Notes: generated by a model not told the origin, from the letters alone. 64,000 bases of DNA from Sarcophilus harrisii (GCF_902635505.1 NC_045427.1:56446539-56510538); one strand, 5' to 3'. Numbered from the stretch's first letter, positions 49,449 to 60,289 are shown. A program made the numbers and translations.

Positions 49449-49612
49449 TTGGCCGGCTTCCTCTTGAGCCCGTGGCTGGCCCGCAAGGGCGGGACCAGCG
49501 GCGGGGGGCGGGGACCCCGCGGCTCCAACTGCTCCTCATCCTTTGCCAGCTCCTCCTCCAGCTCGGGCTCGGGCTCCGGCTCCAGTCCCGACCCAGCCTG
49601 GCGCTCTTCCCC
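49449..49612 (-). CDS. C16orf86: C16orf86 exon 2
   Basis: Acceptor 'ggtgacccgcag' (weak pyrimidine tract) and donor 'ccggccaa|gtgagg'. It encodes GEERQAGSGLEPEPEPELEE, an acidic disordered stretch, then RASHGLKRKPA(K), which matches the family RHGPKRKPVK. It is read in phase 0 from exon 1 and exits in phase 2. An alternative is a longer exon starting at the in-frame ATG at 49759, but exon 1 below gives a better N-terminus. Confidence 0.8.
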
Positions 49613-49892
49613 CTGCGGGTCACCGAGGTCTCGGGCCGGGGCGGGTGGCCCCCAGCCCCTTCTCCTGTCGCCGGCCCGGGCCGTTACTGGGACTGCGGAG
49701 GCCGAGCGGGCGGCCCGGTCTCGTCCGTTCGCCTGGGGGCCCGCTCCCTCCCCCCGCACTCCCGAGCGGCCTCAGCCCCTCCCTGCGGGCGGTCCCCTTC
49801 CGCCGCCTCCCCCACGCCGAGCCTCCCTCCCGGGCCGCTTACCCCTGCTCTGCCCGTCACGCGGCACTGTCACTCCCCCCCACCGCTGTCAC

Positions 49893-49979
49893 CTCTGCGC
49901 CCGGGCCCGCGGGGCTCTCCGGAGCCTCTCCCGGCGCCGCCGGGTTCCCCTGCCGCCTCCCCGGCCCCGCCGTGGCCAT
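49893..49979 (-). CDS. C16orf86: C16orf86 exon 1 (start codon)
   Basis: Start of a 271-residue protein of unknown biochemical function: short, mostly disordered, with acidic stretches, one basic KKAKKRK block and a conserved core in exons 3-5. This exon reads MATAGPGRRQGNPAAPGEAP then ESPAGPGAE and ends in phase 0 at 'gcagag|gtgaca'. The ATG has a strong context (gccATGG), and the first residues resemble human MASAGAERRPG. Exon order is 49979-49893, 49612-49449, 48984-48782, 48596-48420, 48191-48007; all four junctions keep frame. Orientation opposite to GFOD2 and ENKD1 is as in human. The weak donor makes this the least certain exon. Confidence 0.7.
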
Positions 49980-50489
49980 GGCCCCGGGCAAGCGCGGCGG
50001 AGACGCTCCTCCCTCGGAACCCGGGACGCGGCGGCCCGCCCTGCGCTCGCGGGGGGGGGGGCGTGAGAGCCGGGAGTTCTAATGGTGGGCGCAGGGAGGG
50101 CCCGGGCGGGGCCGGGCGGAGTGGGGGTGGGGCTCCTGACAGTCTGGCGGCGGGCCCCCGCCGCCGCCCCCGCCGCCCCCGCCGCCGGAGAACGAGCGCA
50201 TTCACGCCTCCCACGGCGAGCGCTGAGCGCCGACCCGGGAGCGGGGGCCGGCGGGGGCCGGTCAGGCCGGGCTCAGGCTGCGGGCGTCGGAGGGCAGGTT
50301 ACCTTCCTGGCTCTAGGCGCGGGCTCTGCGGGCCCTCCCCCAGGCACGCGCATCTGTGCCTGAACCGTCACAGGAGATTCTGGCGAGTCTCCTTGTCTCC
50401 TGCTGCTGCCCCGCTCGCTCGCCCTTCAAATCGCTTTTCCTAAAGGGCAGCCCCTGCTTAGCGAATGGGAGCAGTTCCCTGCGGCCTCC

Positions 50490-50800
50490 GGGATCAAACA
50501 TGAAATCCTGCATTTGGCTTTTAAAAGCCTTCAAACCCTGGCACCTGGGCTCCCTCCAGAGGCCCGGGGACAGCGGCCTCTGCTGTCCTTCACGCTGGCC
50601 CACCCCCCGACTCCCGGCGTTTTCTCTGACTGCCTCCCAGGACTCATCCCCCCCCCCCCCAATGTCCCTCCAGTCTCCGCTAAGTGCGTCTGTCACTTTT
50701 TGCGAGAAGCCTTTCCTCACCCCCTTACTGCCCGGGAGCACCCCGCCTTATTCAGAAAATACCTTGTTCACCGTCGTTCGCGCAGTGGCTCCTGGTCTCG
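50490..50800 (+). mobile_element. L2 LINE 3' region, GC-shifted
   Basis: It reads 'gcttttaaaagccttcaaac', 'gcctcccaggactcatcc' and 'cgagaagcctttcctcaccc', L2 landmarks that have become GC-rich next to the island. Moderate certainty. Confidence 0.45.
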
Positions 50801-51109
50801 AGCAGGGAGTGAGTTTTGTTTTCTTTATAAGCCAGAGCTTAGCCCAGACATGAATGTACTTCTGTGCTGGACCTTGTACATAAATGATATAACGTGAAAA
50901 GGATAGGGCAGGAACAAAGCACTTGCTGGAGGGAGAGCCCTGGTCTCTAGATTGGGCTCAAAGGAGTTAGGGAAAGCTGTCTGGAGGAGATGGGCCTTGA
51001 CTGGTTTGTTGGTGGAGGGAAGAGAGAATGGGGGACGATTGGTGAAGATCACGTTAGGACACTTGCCCCTCTGAGTGCGCCACCAGCCAGCGCGGTTGAT
51101 GCCTCTTGT

Positions 51110-51420
51110 CCAAAACGGCCTCCCTCCTTTAGTCTGCCAAGAATCCCTAGCTTCCCTCAAAGCTCAGCCCCTCGATGCTACTGCTGACAGGAAACCTAAC
51201 CTGCTGGTTCCCTCTCCCTCTGGAAATTACTTTGAATCTGCTTTATCTGTCCACTTAGTATTTAATTTTCTGAGTACTTTGAATCTGCTTTGTATATCCA
51301 TTTAGTATTTAATTTTCTATGTACTTGTTGCCAAAAAAAAAAAAAAAAGGAATTTAAATTCCTTGAAGACTGGGGACGGTTTCCTTTTCTGTCTTTATAA
51401 CTGGGGCCTAAGGCAGGGTG
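51110..51420 (+). mobile_element. L2-type 3' end with internal 47-bp tandem duplication
   Basis: It contains 'agaatccctagcttccctca', 'ctctggaaattactttgaat' and 'ccttgaagactggggacggt'. Bases 51228-51274 are repeated almost exactly at 51275-51321 (units start 'tactttgaatctgcttt'). An A16 run lies at about 51334-51349. Confidence 0.6.
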
Positions 51421-51820
51421 TTTCCACCAGAATCCCTTATCTGTTCTCCAGTTATAATTTAACCAGGGCCCAAAGGAAGGGTAATTTGGGGAGGAGAGAG
51501 ATGGTCTGAGAGTGTTGCTGAGAATGATCTTCTTTCCTTCTCAGAAATCTGTTTCTGATTGTGGAGATTCTTATACCTTTTAGAGAATGCCAGGAAAGTA
51601 TACTTTAGGGGAGACAGGAGGCTGGGGAAGAGAATGGAGGTAAGAAGAAAGAACAGCATCGGCAAAGCAGCATGTAGGAGTAAAGTGCTTCTTTTTCTAT
51701 TAACCTTTGAGATTTGGACATCCTTGCTCATCATTTCTTCCATCCAATAACATTGGCTCTCTGGCTGTTCCATGAACTATCCCTCCATCTCTTGGCTCTG
51801 GGCATTCTCTCTGGCTGTCC

Positions 51821-54015
51821 TAGAGAGATGGGCTGAACACTTCAGAGTGTTCTTAATAGACCATCATCAACAAATGCTAAAGCCATTGACTGTTTATCTC
51901 AAATAAAAGTCAATCATTCCCTAGCTGAAGTTCCAACTGAAGAAGAGTCTTTTTTTATTAAAAACTTTTTATTTTCAAAACATATGCATGGATAATTTTT
52001 CACCATAGACTCTTGCAAAACCTTGTGTTTCTAATTTTCCTCCCTTGCCCTCACCTCTTCCCCTACATGACAAGTAATCCAATATATGTTAAACATGTTA
52101 AAAATATATGTTAAATAATATATATATATACAATTATCTTGCTGCACAAGAAAAATCAAAAAGGAAAAAATGAGAAAGAAAACAAAATTCAAGCAAAAAC
52201 AACAAAAAGATTGAAAATGCTGTGTTGTGATCCACACTCAGTTCCCACAATCCTCTCTCTGGGTGTAGATGGCTCTCTTCATCACAAGAGCATTGGAACT
52301 GTGAAAAAGAGGTTTTGAATGTCATTAGACTCCTTTTGTGTAGCGAAGCACATGATGCTGATTATATTCCAGCTGAGATTTACATGGTTAGAGGGTCCCA
52401 TTGCTCATACAAAAGCTGACTGAAATTTTCTGGGTTACGTGGCAAGAGGAGGTTATTCCTCAGGAGTTCAAGGATGCCTCCATTGTCCATCTCTAAAAAG
52501 GTAAAGGAAATAGATTGTTCTGTGTTAATCACAGGGGATTCTGGCTTAGTCATTATCAGCAATAGTCATTGCAGGCGAGATTCTCTCCAGAGAGCTCCTT
52601 AAAAGGCTAATCCTTCACCTGGAAGAGGATCAACTACCTGAGAGCCAGTGTGGCTTCAGAAGGGCTGAGGAATAGTGGACATGGTGTTTCTTGCCCAAAA
52701 ACTTCCGGAGAAATGCCAGGAGCAGAACAGAGCCTGTATGTAACACTTGTAGATCTGACTAAGGCCTTGGGTACTGTCAGTCATTCACCTTTATGGAAAA
52801 TTATATCAAAATTTGGCTGTCCAGAAAAGCTCATCAGTGTTGCCCATCCATTTCATGACAGCATGATTGCTTCTGGCTAATGGGCGATGCTCTGGAGCTT
52901 TCCTAGTAATAAGTGAAACAATGTGCTTGCTCCCATACTTTTTAGTATGCTATTTTAAGTCATGTCGTCAAACATCTTGAATGAGGGTGAACAGGGCATC
53001 AAAGCCAGCCAGCTTTCCAACCTGAAAAGGCTACAAGCCAAAACTAAAGTGGAGGGAGTGTTTGTTTGCAGATGATTGGACACTCAGTGCAGCCTCTGAA
53101 GCTGAGATACAAGAAAGTGTGGGTCCATTTTCCTCTGCTTGTGCTAATTTTGGCCAACAATGACCACCAAGAAAACAAAGATTCTCTATTAGTCAGCACT
53201 ATATCATCCATATGTGAAACCTTCGGTTACAGCAAATGGAGACGTTTTGAATTCTGTGGATAATTTCTCTTACCCTGGCAATATATTTCCAGGCATGTCC
53301 ACGTTGATAATGAGATTGATACATGCGTTGCCGGAGCTATCTCGTGTTTGGGAGATCCCCAGGGAAATAGTGGTAGGGGAGAGATAGTAGACTGACTACC
53401 AAACAGAAGGTCTGCAGAGCCCTTGTGCTGATCTCATTGTTGTATCTTTGTGAAACCTGGAGGGTTTTTAGCAGCAAATGGAATCGCTTCCATTTGAATT
53501 GTCTCAGGAAGAACTGAAGATCACCTGGCAGGTAAGAAAGATACCAGACACTGAGCTCCTTTCTTGAACTAAACTGCCGAGAGTTCTAATTCTACTGCAG
53601 AGAGCGCAATTCCACTGGGCTGGCCAAATGTACGCTTGCCTAAAAAGACTGTTTTGTGGAGAACTTGCCCAGAGCAAACCCTCACAAGGAGGTCAGAGAG
53701 CGATACGAGGACGCTCTCAAGGTCTCTCAAGAACTTTAGAGTTGACTGAATGACATGGAGGGCACTGGCACAGGACTGCCCAGCATGTTGTGCCCTCAGC
53801 AGAGAAGGTGCTGTGCTCTAGGAGCAAAACAGAATTGAATTAGCTCAGAAGAAACTCGAGATACACAAAGTGAATGAGTGCACTCCAAATGTTGATAGGC
53901 AGAGCACTCCTAGCTCTTATTGATCTGATCAACCCACAGTCAGACACACTGTAACTTGACTAATATAGTGATGTCATTTTGGTCCTCTTCAAGTACGAAA
54001 GACAACAGCCAACCA
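51821..54015 (+). mobile_element. RTE LINE (non-BovB), 3' two thirds, split by an L1
   Basis: Plus-strand RTE. RWAEHFRVFL lies near 51830. After the L1 gap come DADYIPAEIY near 52360, QEFKDASIVHL near 52455, AGEILSRELL near 52570 and LEEDQLPESQCGFRRA near 52620. Then YVTLVDLTKALGTVSHSPLW near 52735, FGCPEKLISV, RLQAKTKVE near 53030, IPDTEL near 53545, RAQFHWAGQMYACLKRLFCG near 53600, and a tail 'ggtcctcttcaagtacgaaa' then 'gacaacagccaaccaacc'. Multiple stops and frame changes; inactive. Confidence 0.85.
51948..52301 (-). mobile_element. L1 3' end, type A, inserted in the RTE
   Basis: 354 bases of antisense type A 3' UTR with its A tail reversed at the left. Flanks 'tgaagaagag' (51938-51947) and 'tgaaaaagag' (52302-52311) form a 10-base duplication with one mismatch. 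The RTE reading (EEV|LNVIRLL) continues across. Confidence 0.8.
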
Positions 54016-54714
54016 ACCCTCATACCCGGAAGATTCTCTCCAATTTCTTTTAAGTTGCATTTAAAATCCCATTTTTTACCTAGCTTTGCCCAACTCCTAG
54101 TCACTTTCCCTCTGATAATTTCCCATTTATCCTCTATAGAGTTTTGCTTCTCTATATATTTGTATATGTAAAGTTAATCTAGGATCAGAATTTGCAGTCA
54201 ACAGGTGGAGACTTAAAAGGGAGAGGTGAATACCAGTTTATTATTGCTCAGAACTTTGGTTCAAACAAGACAGAGGAATAGGAAACTTATAACATAAAAG
54301 TAATACACAATCAGTCAACAAACTCAGTGATCACTATTATACCACTAAAAACAGTATAAGAAACAAACAACATGTAGCATCACCACTCTCAGGAAGGACC
54401 AACACCTGAGTTTCTTGGCTGGGGTATCTCCTTCATAGTCTTCAGGGTCCCAGGCAAAATAGCCCTTCATAAATGAGATTCCAAAGTTTCTCTCCTACTA
54501 TGGGATTATTATTATTACTGAAAACAAAGAAGGCAATATGCCAAGTATTTTTGTTTGATATATGACCCATCACGCAGAGCAACCTTCCAGATGTGGGGTG
54601 CTTCTGTCTCAAGAGTCTTGCCAAGGAGAATAGTTTATTCATTCCTCAACATTGACTGTTTTTACTCAGGGAACTGGCCAGGTTTCTGGAGCAAAGCATA
54701 TAAACTGTAAAGGA

Positions 54715-55375
54715 AGTTTTTTTTTTTTAAATTAAAGCTTTTTATTTTCAAAATATAGACATGAATAATTTTCAACATTTGCTCTTATAAAACCTTGTGC
54801 TCCAATTTTTTTCCCTCCTCCCCACCTCTTCCCCTAGATGGCAAATAATCCAGTCTAAGTTAAACATGTACAATTCTTCTATACATATTTCCACAAATAT
54901 GCTGCACAAGAAAAATCAGATCCACAAGGGAAAAAATGAGAAAGAAAATAAAATGCAAGCAAACAACAAAAGAGTGAAAATACAATCTTATGATCCGCAT
55001 TCAGTTCCTGCAGTCCCCTCTCTGGGTGCAGATGGCTCTCCATCACTAACCATTGCAACTGGCCTGAATTGTCTCAGTGTTGAAGAGAGCCATGTCCATC
55101 ATGATTGATCATTGTATAATCTTCTTGTTGTCATGTACAATGATCTCCTAGTTCTGCTCACTTCACTTAGCGTCAGTTCATGTAAGTCCCTCCAGGCTTC
55201 TCTGAAACCATCCTGCTGGCCATTTCTTATAGAACAGTCATATTCCATAACATTCATATACCACAATTTATTCAGCCGTTCTCCGACTGATGGGCATCCA
55301 CTCCGTTTCCAGTTTTTTGCCAATACAAACAGGGCTGCCACAGACATTTTTGCACATGGGGGTCCCTTTTAAGGG
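54715..55375 (-). mobile_element. L1 3' end, type A, 5'-truncated
   Basis: Antisense: T run, 'ttttattttcaaaatataga', the 3' UTR, then ORF2 C-terminal coding (minus strand WLNKLWYMNVMEYDCSIRNG and RDLHELTLSEVSRTRR). Relatively little diverged. 54180-54710 to its left shows nothing recognisable. Confidence 0.8.
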
Positions 55376-55479
55376 AAGGTTCTTAATGCCCAGGGAGAGA
55401 GGCCTTCCCTCCCTGTGCCTCCCCAGTTATATCAGATCATTGCAAGTACGTTCTTATGCTCTCAGCAAAGCTAAACAAA

Positions 55480-55645
55480 GGACATGGCTGAGAGTCACTA
55501 ACAGCATGTGGTTCTCTCCCCTTCTCCCCTCCATACTTCGTGGGCAGGGACTGTCTTTTGCCTCTTTTTTGTATCCCTACTGCTTGACATCGTGCCTGGT
55601 GCGTAGTAGGTGCTTAACGGTCACTGATTGATCATTTTGGGTATG
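55480..55645 (+). mobile_element. L2 3' tail
   Basis: 'gggcagggactgtcttttgc', 'gtatccctactgcttgacat', 'gtgcctggtgcgtagtaggt' and 'gcttaacggtcactgattga' are the terminal L2 block. Confidence 0.65.
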
Positions 55646-56082
55646 GACATGTCAGCCGAAATCCGACACTGACCGCCCTAGATTCACAGCAACTGACGCT
55701 GGGGCCACCCCCGGTGGGTAAAACCCCCAGGAGACTCCTTAGACTCTCCCTGAGAGTTGCCATTCAGGAGCAGAGTTGGGGAAATACGTGGTCGGAGAGC
55801 GCCCAGATCCCTGGCCCTGAATCACTGCGCTGCACAACGGGAAGGGGGGGACACAGACCGTCATTCAGTAACCATGGCTCCCTGCACCGGGCCAGATGCT
55901 GGGATACATCCCCGCTCTCCAGAAATTACTAGTTTAAGGGGGGAGCAACATGCAAATAACCACACAGGTAATTAGAAAAGCCTAGAATTAAGGAGGGGCC
56001 AGAATTAATTAAAGGGGGGGGGGTCAGAGCAGCCAAATGGAAATTCAAGCCTAGAGGGCTGGAGAGTCAGAACAGTGAGAAA

Positions 56083-57389
56083 CAGACCTGTGGAAGGGGA
56101 AGGAATTTATGACCAAAGCAGAAGTAGAGATCATTACTGATCACAAAATAGAAAATTGCCACTATACCAAACTGAAAAGTTTTTGTATAAACAAAACTAA
56201 TGCAGACAAGATTAGAAGGGAAGCAATAAACTGGGAAAATATTTTTACAGTCAAAGGTTCTGATAAAGGCCTCATTTCCAAAATATATAGAGAATTAACT
56301 CTAATTTATAAAAATCAAGCCATTCTCCAATTGAAAATGGTCAAAGTGATATGAACAGACAATTCTCAGATGAAGAAATTGAAACTATTTCTAGTCATAT
56401 GAAAAGATGCTCCAAGTCATTATTAATCAGAGAAATGCAAATTAAGACAACTCTAAGATACTCACTCACACACCTGTCAGATTGGCTAAGATGACAGGAA
56501 AAATAATGATGATTGTTGAGGGGATGGGGAAAACTGGGACATTGATGCATTGTTGGTGGAGTTGTGAACGAATCCAACCATTCTGGAGAACAGTTTGGAA
56601 CTATGCTCAAAAAGTTATCAAACTGTGCATACCCTTTGATCCAGCAGTGTTACTATTGGGCTTACATCCCAAAGAGATTATAAAGAAGGGAAAGGGACCT
56701 GTATGTGCACGTAATGTTTGTGGCAGCCCTTTTGTAGTGGCTAGAAACTGAAACTGAATGGATGTCCATCAGTTGGAGAATGGCTGAATAAATTGTGGTA
56801 TATGAATATTATGGAATATTACTGTTCTGTAAGAAATGGCCAACAGGATGATTTCAGAAAGGCCTGGAGAGACTTACACGAACTGATGCTGAGTGAAATG
56901 AGCAGGACCAGGAGATCATTTTATACTTCAACAACAATACTATATGATGACCAGTCCTGATGGATCAGGCCATCCCTCAGCAACGAGATCAACCAAATCA
57001 TTTCCAATGGAGCAGTAATGAACTGAACTAGCTATGCCTCAGAAAAAGAACTCTGGGAGATGACTAAAACCATTAAATTGAATTCCAATCCCTATATTTA
57101 TGCACACCTGCATTTTTGATTTCCTTCACAAGCTAATTGTACAATATTTCAGAGTCTGATTCTTTTTCTACAGCAAAATAATGTTTTGGTCATGTATACT
57201 TATTGTGTATCTAAGTTATATTTTGATATATTTAACATCTACTGGTCATCCTGCCATCGGGGGAGGGGGTGGGGGGGTAAGAGGTGAAGAATTGGAACAA
57301 GAGGTTTGGCAATTGTTAATGCTGTAAAGTTACCCACGTATAAATCCTGTAAATAAAAGGCTATTAAATAAATAAATAATAATAAAAAA
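56083..57389 (+). mobile_element. Young-looking L1, type B 3' end, 1.3 kb, with 14-bp target-site duplication
   Basis: 5'-truncated L1 starting in ORF2. Long open stretches read FMTKAEVEIITDHKIENCHY then SFCINKTNADKIRREAINWE (56109 on) and TLMHCWWSCERIQPFWRTVW then FDPAVLLLGLHPKEIIKKGK, the conserved L1 ORF2 C-terminus. It ends in the type B 3' UTR, 'aataaaaggctattaaataa' and A-rich tail. It is flanked by perfect 14-base 'agaacagtgagaaa' at 56069-56082 and 57390-57403. It inserted at the edge of the CpG island that begins at about 57400. Confidence 0.9.
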
Positions 57390-57399
57390 AGAACAGTGA

Positions 57400-58400
57400 G
57401 AAAGTTGGGGCCCCACCCTTGCCCCTTTGCTTTCCTGACCCGGAGAAGGGTCGTGTACAAGGCAGCTGGCTTGGGGGGCTCCCACTAAGTGGGAGGAGTC
57501 CCCAAGACCCCGTGGCCACAGCACAGCGGATCGCCCGCCCGGGAGGAGGAACGGTCAGAGCGCGGAACATCTTGGAAAGGGGGGAGGGGGGCGAGAGTCG
57601 GAGGCACTCGGCGCCCGGGGCTGCGAGGCTGCTCTTTGTCCCCCGCCCGCCCCGCCCCGCCCCCTCCCGCCAGCCCCGCCCCGCCCCGCCCGCCAGCCCC
57701 GCCCCACCCCTGTCCGCCAGCCAGCCCCGCCCCGCCCGCCAGCCCCGCCCCGCCCCGCCCGGCAGCCAGCACGCGCCCGAAGCAGTCACCTTTCCATCTG
57801 GGTCAAGGGCTGCGGCGCCGGGCTTGCGGCTGGGTGGTGCGCCACCCTGTGGACGAAGCCCTGCGCTTCGCGTCCTTGCCGGTCCGCGGCAGTGATGCTC
57901 TCTGCCAGGCGCACGTGGGCGGCGGCGGCTCCGTCAGCCCCTCCCCTATGACCTGAGACGCCCCCCCCCCCCCCAATCCGCGGGTCCCCGAACCGCGCGT
58001 CCGACCCGCGGGGACCGGGACCGCCCCGCCCCGTGGTCTCCCCCGGAAAGTCCGGACTTCATCGGTCCGGGCCGGCTCCGCCCGGGGAGCCCACGGCCGG
58101 GCTCCTTTCTGGGCCTCAGCCCCCTGACCTGCAGAAAGAGAAGGCCGGGCCGGGCGCAGGGTCTCCGAGGGCGGCGGCCCGTGATTGGCTGCACGCAGGC
58201 CCGGGTCCCTCCTCCAGGCCGGGGGCGGCCGCGGGGGAGGGCGGAGCTTTGTTACCGCTGGCCGTTTCAGTTAGACTACGGCGCCGTCCGAAAAGGGCCC
58301 TGAGCGCGAAAGGGGGCGGGGCGTGAACCCCCCTGTAACCAGCTGGGCTGCTTGGAGAGCCGGTCACTCAGCCTGTGAGAGCGGCCGGCGCCGAGAGGCT
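57400..58400. promoter_or_regulatory. Second CpG island, no gene assigned
   Basis: About 1 kb of GC- and CpG-rich sequence between the divergent C16orf86 and ENKD1 genes. It holds a GC-box array (57640-57770), an inverted CCAAT box (ATTGG at 58184-58188) and a perfect Sp1-type 'gggggcggggcg' at 58312-58323. These are promoter-like. No conserved protein could be read; long frames on both strands are GC artefacts. It may be an alternative ENKD1 promoter or that of an unannotated non-coding RNA. Confidence 0.65.
57640..57772. repeat. GC-box minisatellite
   Basis: Four to five imperfect units of 17-24 bases built on 'ccagccccgccccgcccg'. The plus strand is almost pure C/G pyrimidine-biased, and the minus strand has many GGGG runs with G-quadruplex potential. 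Each unit also carries one or two Sp/KLF sites. Confidence 0.85.
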
Positions 58401-58519
58401 CCGAGAGCCCCGCGTCTTGCACATAAGAACAAACCACGCTTCCATGTTGATTTAGGCGGGCGCCTTCTCCCGGAGCCGTGATGAGAGCCGGATGAGACAA
58501 TGCCGTGAAGCGTTTTGCA

Positions 58520-60200
58520 AAACGCATTTGTCGACCACCTACTATGTGCCGGGTACTGATGCTGAGTGCTAGGAATACAAGTGAAGACCAAGAAAGGGTC
58601 TCTGTTCCCACGGAGCTTGCGGACAAGCAAGACACGGAGCAAGCAAGGAGTTCTCTCTTTCAATTTGCTTTTTGCAAAGCGGTTGGGGTTAACTGACTTG
58701 CCCAAAGTCACACTGCCAGTAAGTGTTGCCTGCCGGAGGCTGGATTTGAATTCAAGTCCTCCTGACTTCAGGGCCGGTGCTGTGTCCGCTCTGCCACCTG
58801 GACACCCCAAGAGATTTCTTGTAAAGGCCCGAGAATTGAGGGGTCTCGGCAGAAAGTCGGTTTTAAGCTAAGGCTTGGAAAAAGGCGGGAAGGCCACAAG
58901 GTGGGGATGAGAAAGGAGAGCATTCTAGGTGGGGAGGATGCCACTTACATACATGGAGCTGAGAGGTCAAGTGTCTCCTCTGAGGAACAGGAAGGGGACC
59001 GATGGCATGGACGGAAGAGAAGTAGAGCAGAGGGCAAAAAGAAGGAGGGCTGAGGAAAGGCGATCGGGCAGCTAAGAGATCACTGGCACTTCTGTGGAGT
59101 CAGGAGATCTAGAACCAACTGCAGAGTCAGGGAGATTGAGAGAAGATGGCCTTCTTAAGGAGTTGGGACCACAAAAGGCAGAGGGGATCTGGGGACACAG
59201 TTGGAGGTTCGGGAGGATCGAGGGAGGGGTTTTTGATCGTGGGAGGTATATGTGTGAGAATCAGCCAGTGGAAGGGAGAGCTTGAAGACAAGTGAAAAGA
59301 TGGCGTTTGCAAAAGAGAGAGAAGATGGTGGTACAAGGATTGGTCTTGATTAGAAGTGCCACGTAAGTGTGGGGAACGGGAGGAGGAGGTAATGGCAGAA
59401 GGCACGGGAGTGACCCGAATTCGGAAAGGAGTGGGGGAGAGGAAGTTCACAGCACAAGCCCTCCATTTTTTCAGTAAAACACGAGGTTCTCAAGTTTCTC
59501 CCTTGAAAGGGGCCAGGAAGGAAGCCATAAGAGGTTTGAGAAGGGATGGAAAGGTTTGGGGGAGCTACATCCGCTGCCTTTGTTCTAATGCTGCTGAACA
59601 AAGTGGAGAAAATCTGACAGGGTCCACTAGAAATATGTCACATCAACTCAACTGGGCCCTCACCACTGCCAGGCAATCCCTTACACCTCCCTTAACTCAC
59701 TATCTGGAAAAGCAGATGGTGGGAGTGATCCTTCTATCTGTCTGAAGCTTGGCGGGCAAAATCATCAATGTGATCAGAGGGCAAGAGACACAGTGAAGAG
59801 GATAGTGTAGAGTTGAATTGGTTCGCCCATGGGGTCAAGATGGGAAAAAGAGAGCGTGGTTAATTCAGGGGGCATGGACCGGGGAATTCAGGCAACCGAA
59901 GTATGGAAGGCGGAGGGAGACTAAGCATCTAGTAGACTGATTAAAGAAAGTTCACAGATATGGAAATGGTGCTTTTATGGATGATGGCAAGATCAAAGTT
60001 GGACCACTGGTGGAGGCAGGATGGCAAACGAGGAAGGTGATGACCTGGGAAGTTGGGGTGTTTAAGGGAGAATGGTGACATGCTCTGGTACCCAAGGAGA
60101 AGCTGGGAGGGAAAGATTGTGAGCCAGTGACTGGATTCATTGAGGGAGGAAAATCTGGAGATTCATAGACAAGAGCTACCAGGATTCTGATTGGGAATAC
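58520..60200 (-). mobile_element. L2 LINE, antisense, split by a SINE
   Basis: It starts at 'cgaccacctactatgtgccg' and runs through 'gtcaagtgtctcctctgagg', 'aagagatcactggcacttct', 'gagtgacccgaattcggaaa', 'tgagaagggatggaaaggtt' and 'ctgccaggcaatcccttaca', successive L2 landmarks read backwards. A SINE interrupts it at 58685-58805. Confidence 0.6.
58685..58805 (-). mobile_element. tRNA-type SINE inserted in L2
   Basis: Antisense: 'gttaactgacttgcccaaag', 'ctggatttgaattcaagtcc' and 'ctctgccacctggacacccc'. L2-like sequence continues on both sides. Confidence 0.7.
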
Positions 60201-60289
60201 CAATCAATTCTTCAAGAGCATCTGAATTGGTCTGAGTATTTGGGGGGTAAAAATTGGAACTATATGAGAAAAGTCACCAAAGAGTTCAG

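Larger units (their letters stand above)
47930..50360. promoter_or_regulatory. CpG island over C16orf86 and its promoter
   Basis: Very GC-rich with dense CG dinucleotides, strongest from about 48600 to 50300, in a locally AT-rich neighbourhood. The C16orf86 start lies at 49979. No TATA box is obvious; GC-rich runs around 50090-50180 suit Sp/KLF factors. Several long frames on the plus strand here are GC-driven shadows, not genes. Confidence 0.8.
51740..54175 (+). mobile_element. L2 3' region split by an RTE LINE
   Basis: Left piece about 51740-51820 ('ctcttggctctgggcattct') and right piece about 54016-54175 ('tgcatttaaaatcccatttt', 'catttatcctctatagagtt'). These are adjacent in an intact L2, so the RTE between them inserted later. 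Confidence 0.5.

Noticed and set aside
47937-50443. Long plus-strand open frames (up to about 400 residues) through the CpG island
   Set aside because: They overlap the C16orf86 exons in antisense, are rich in Pro, Gly, Arg and Ser from GC bias, and show no family similarity. GC-rich DNA rarely has stop codons.
57364-58367. Open frames in the second CpG island on both strands
   Set aside because: Low-complexity GC-driven frames, some running through the GC-box repeat; no recognisable domain or splice-supported exon.
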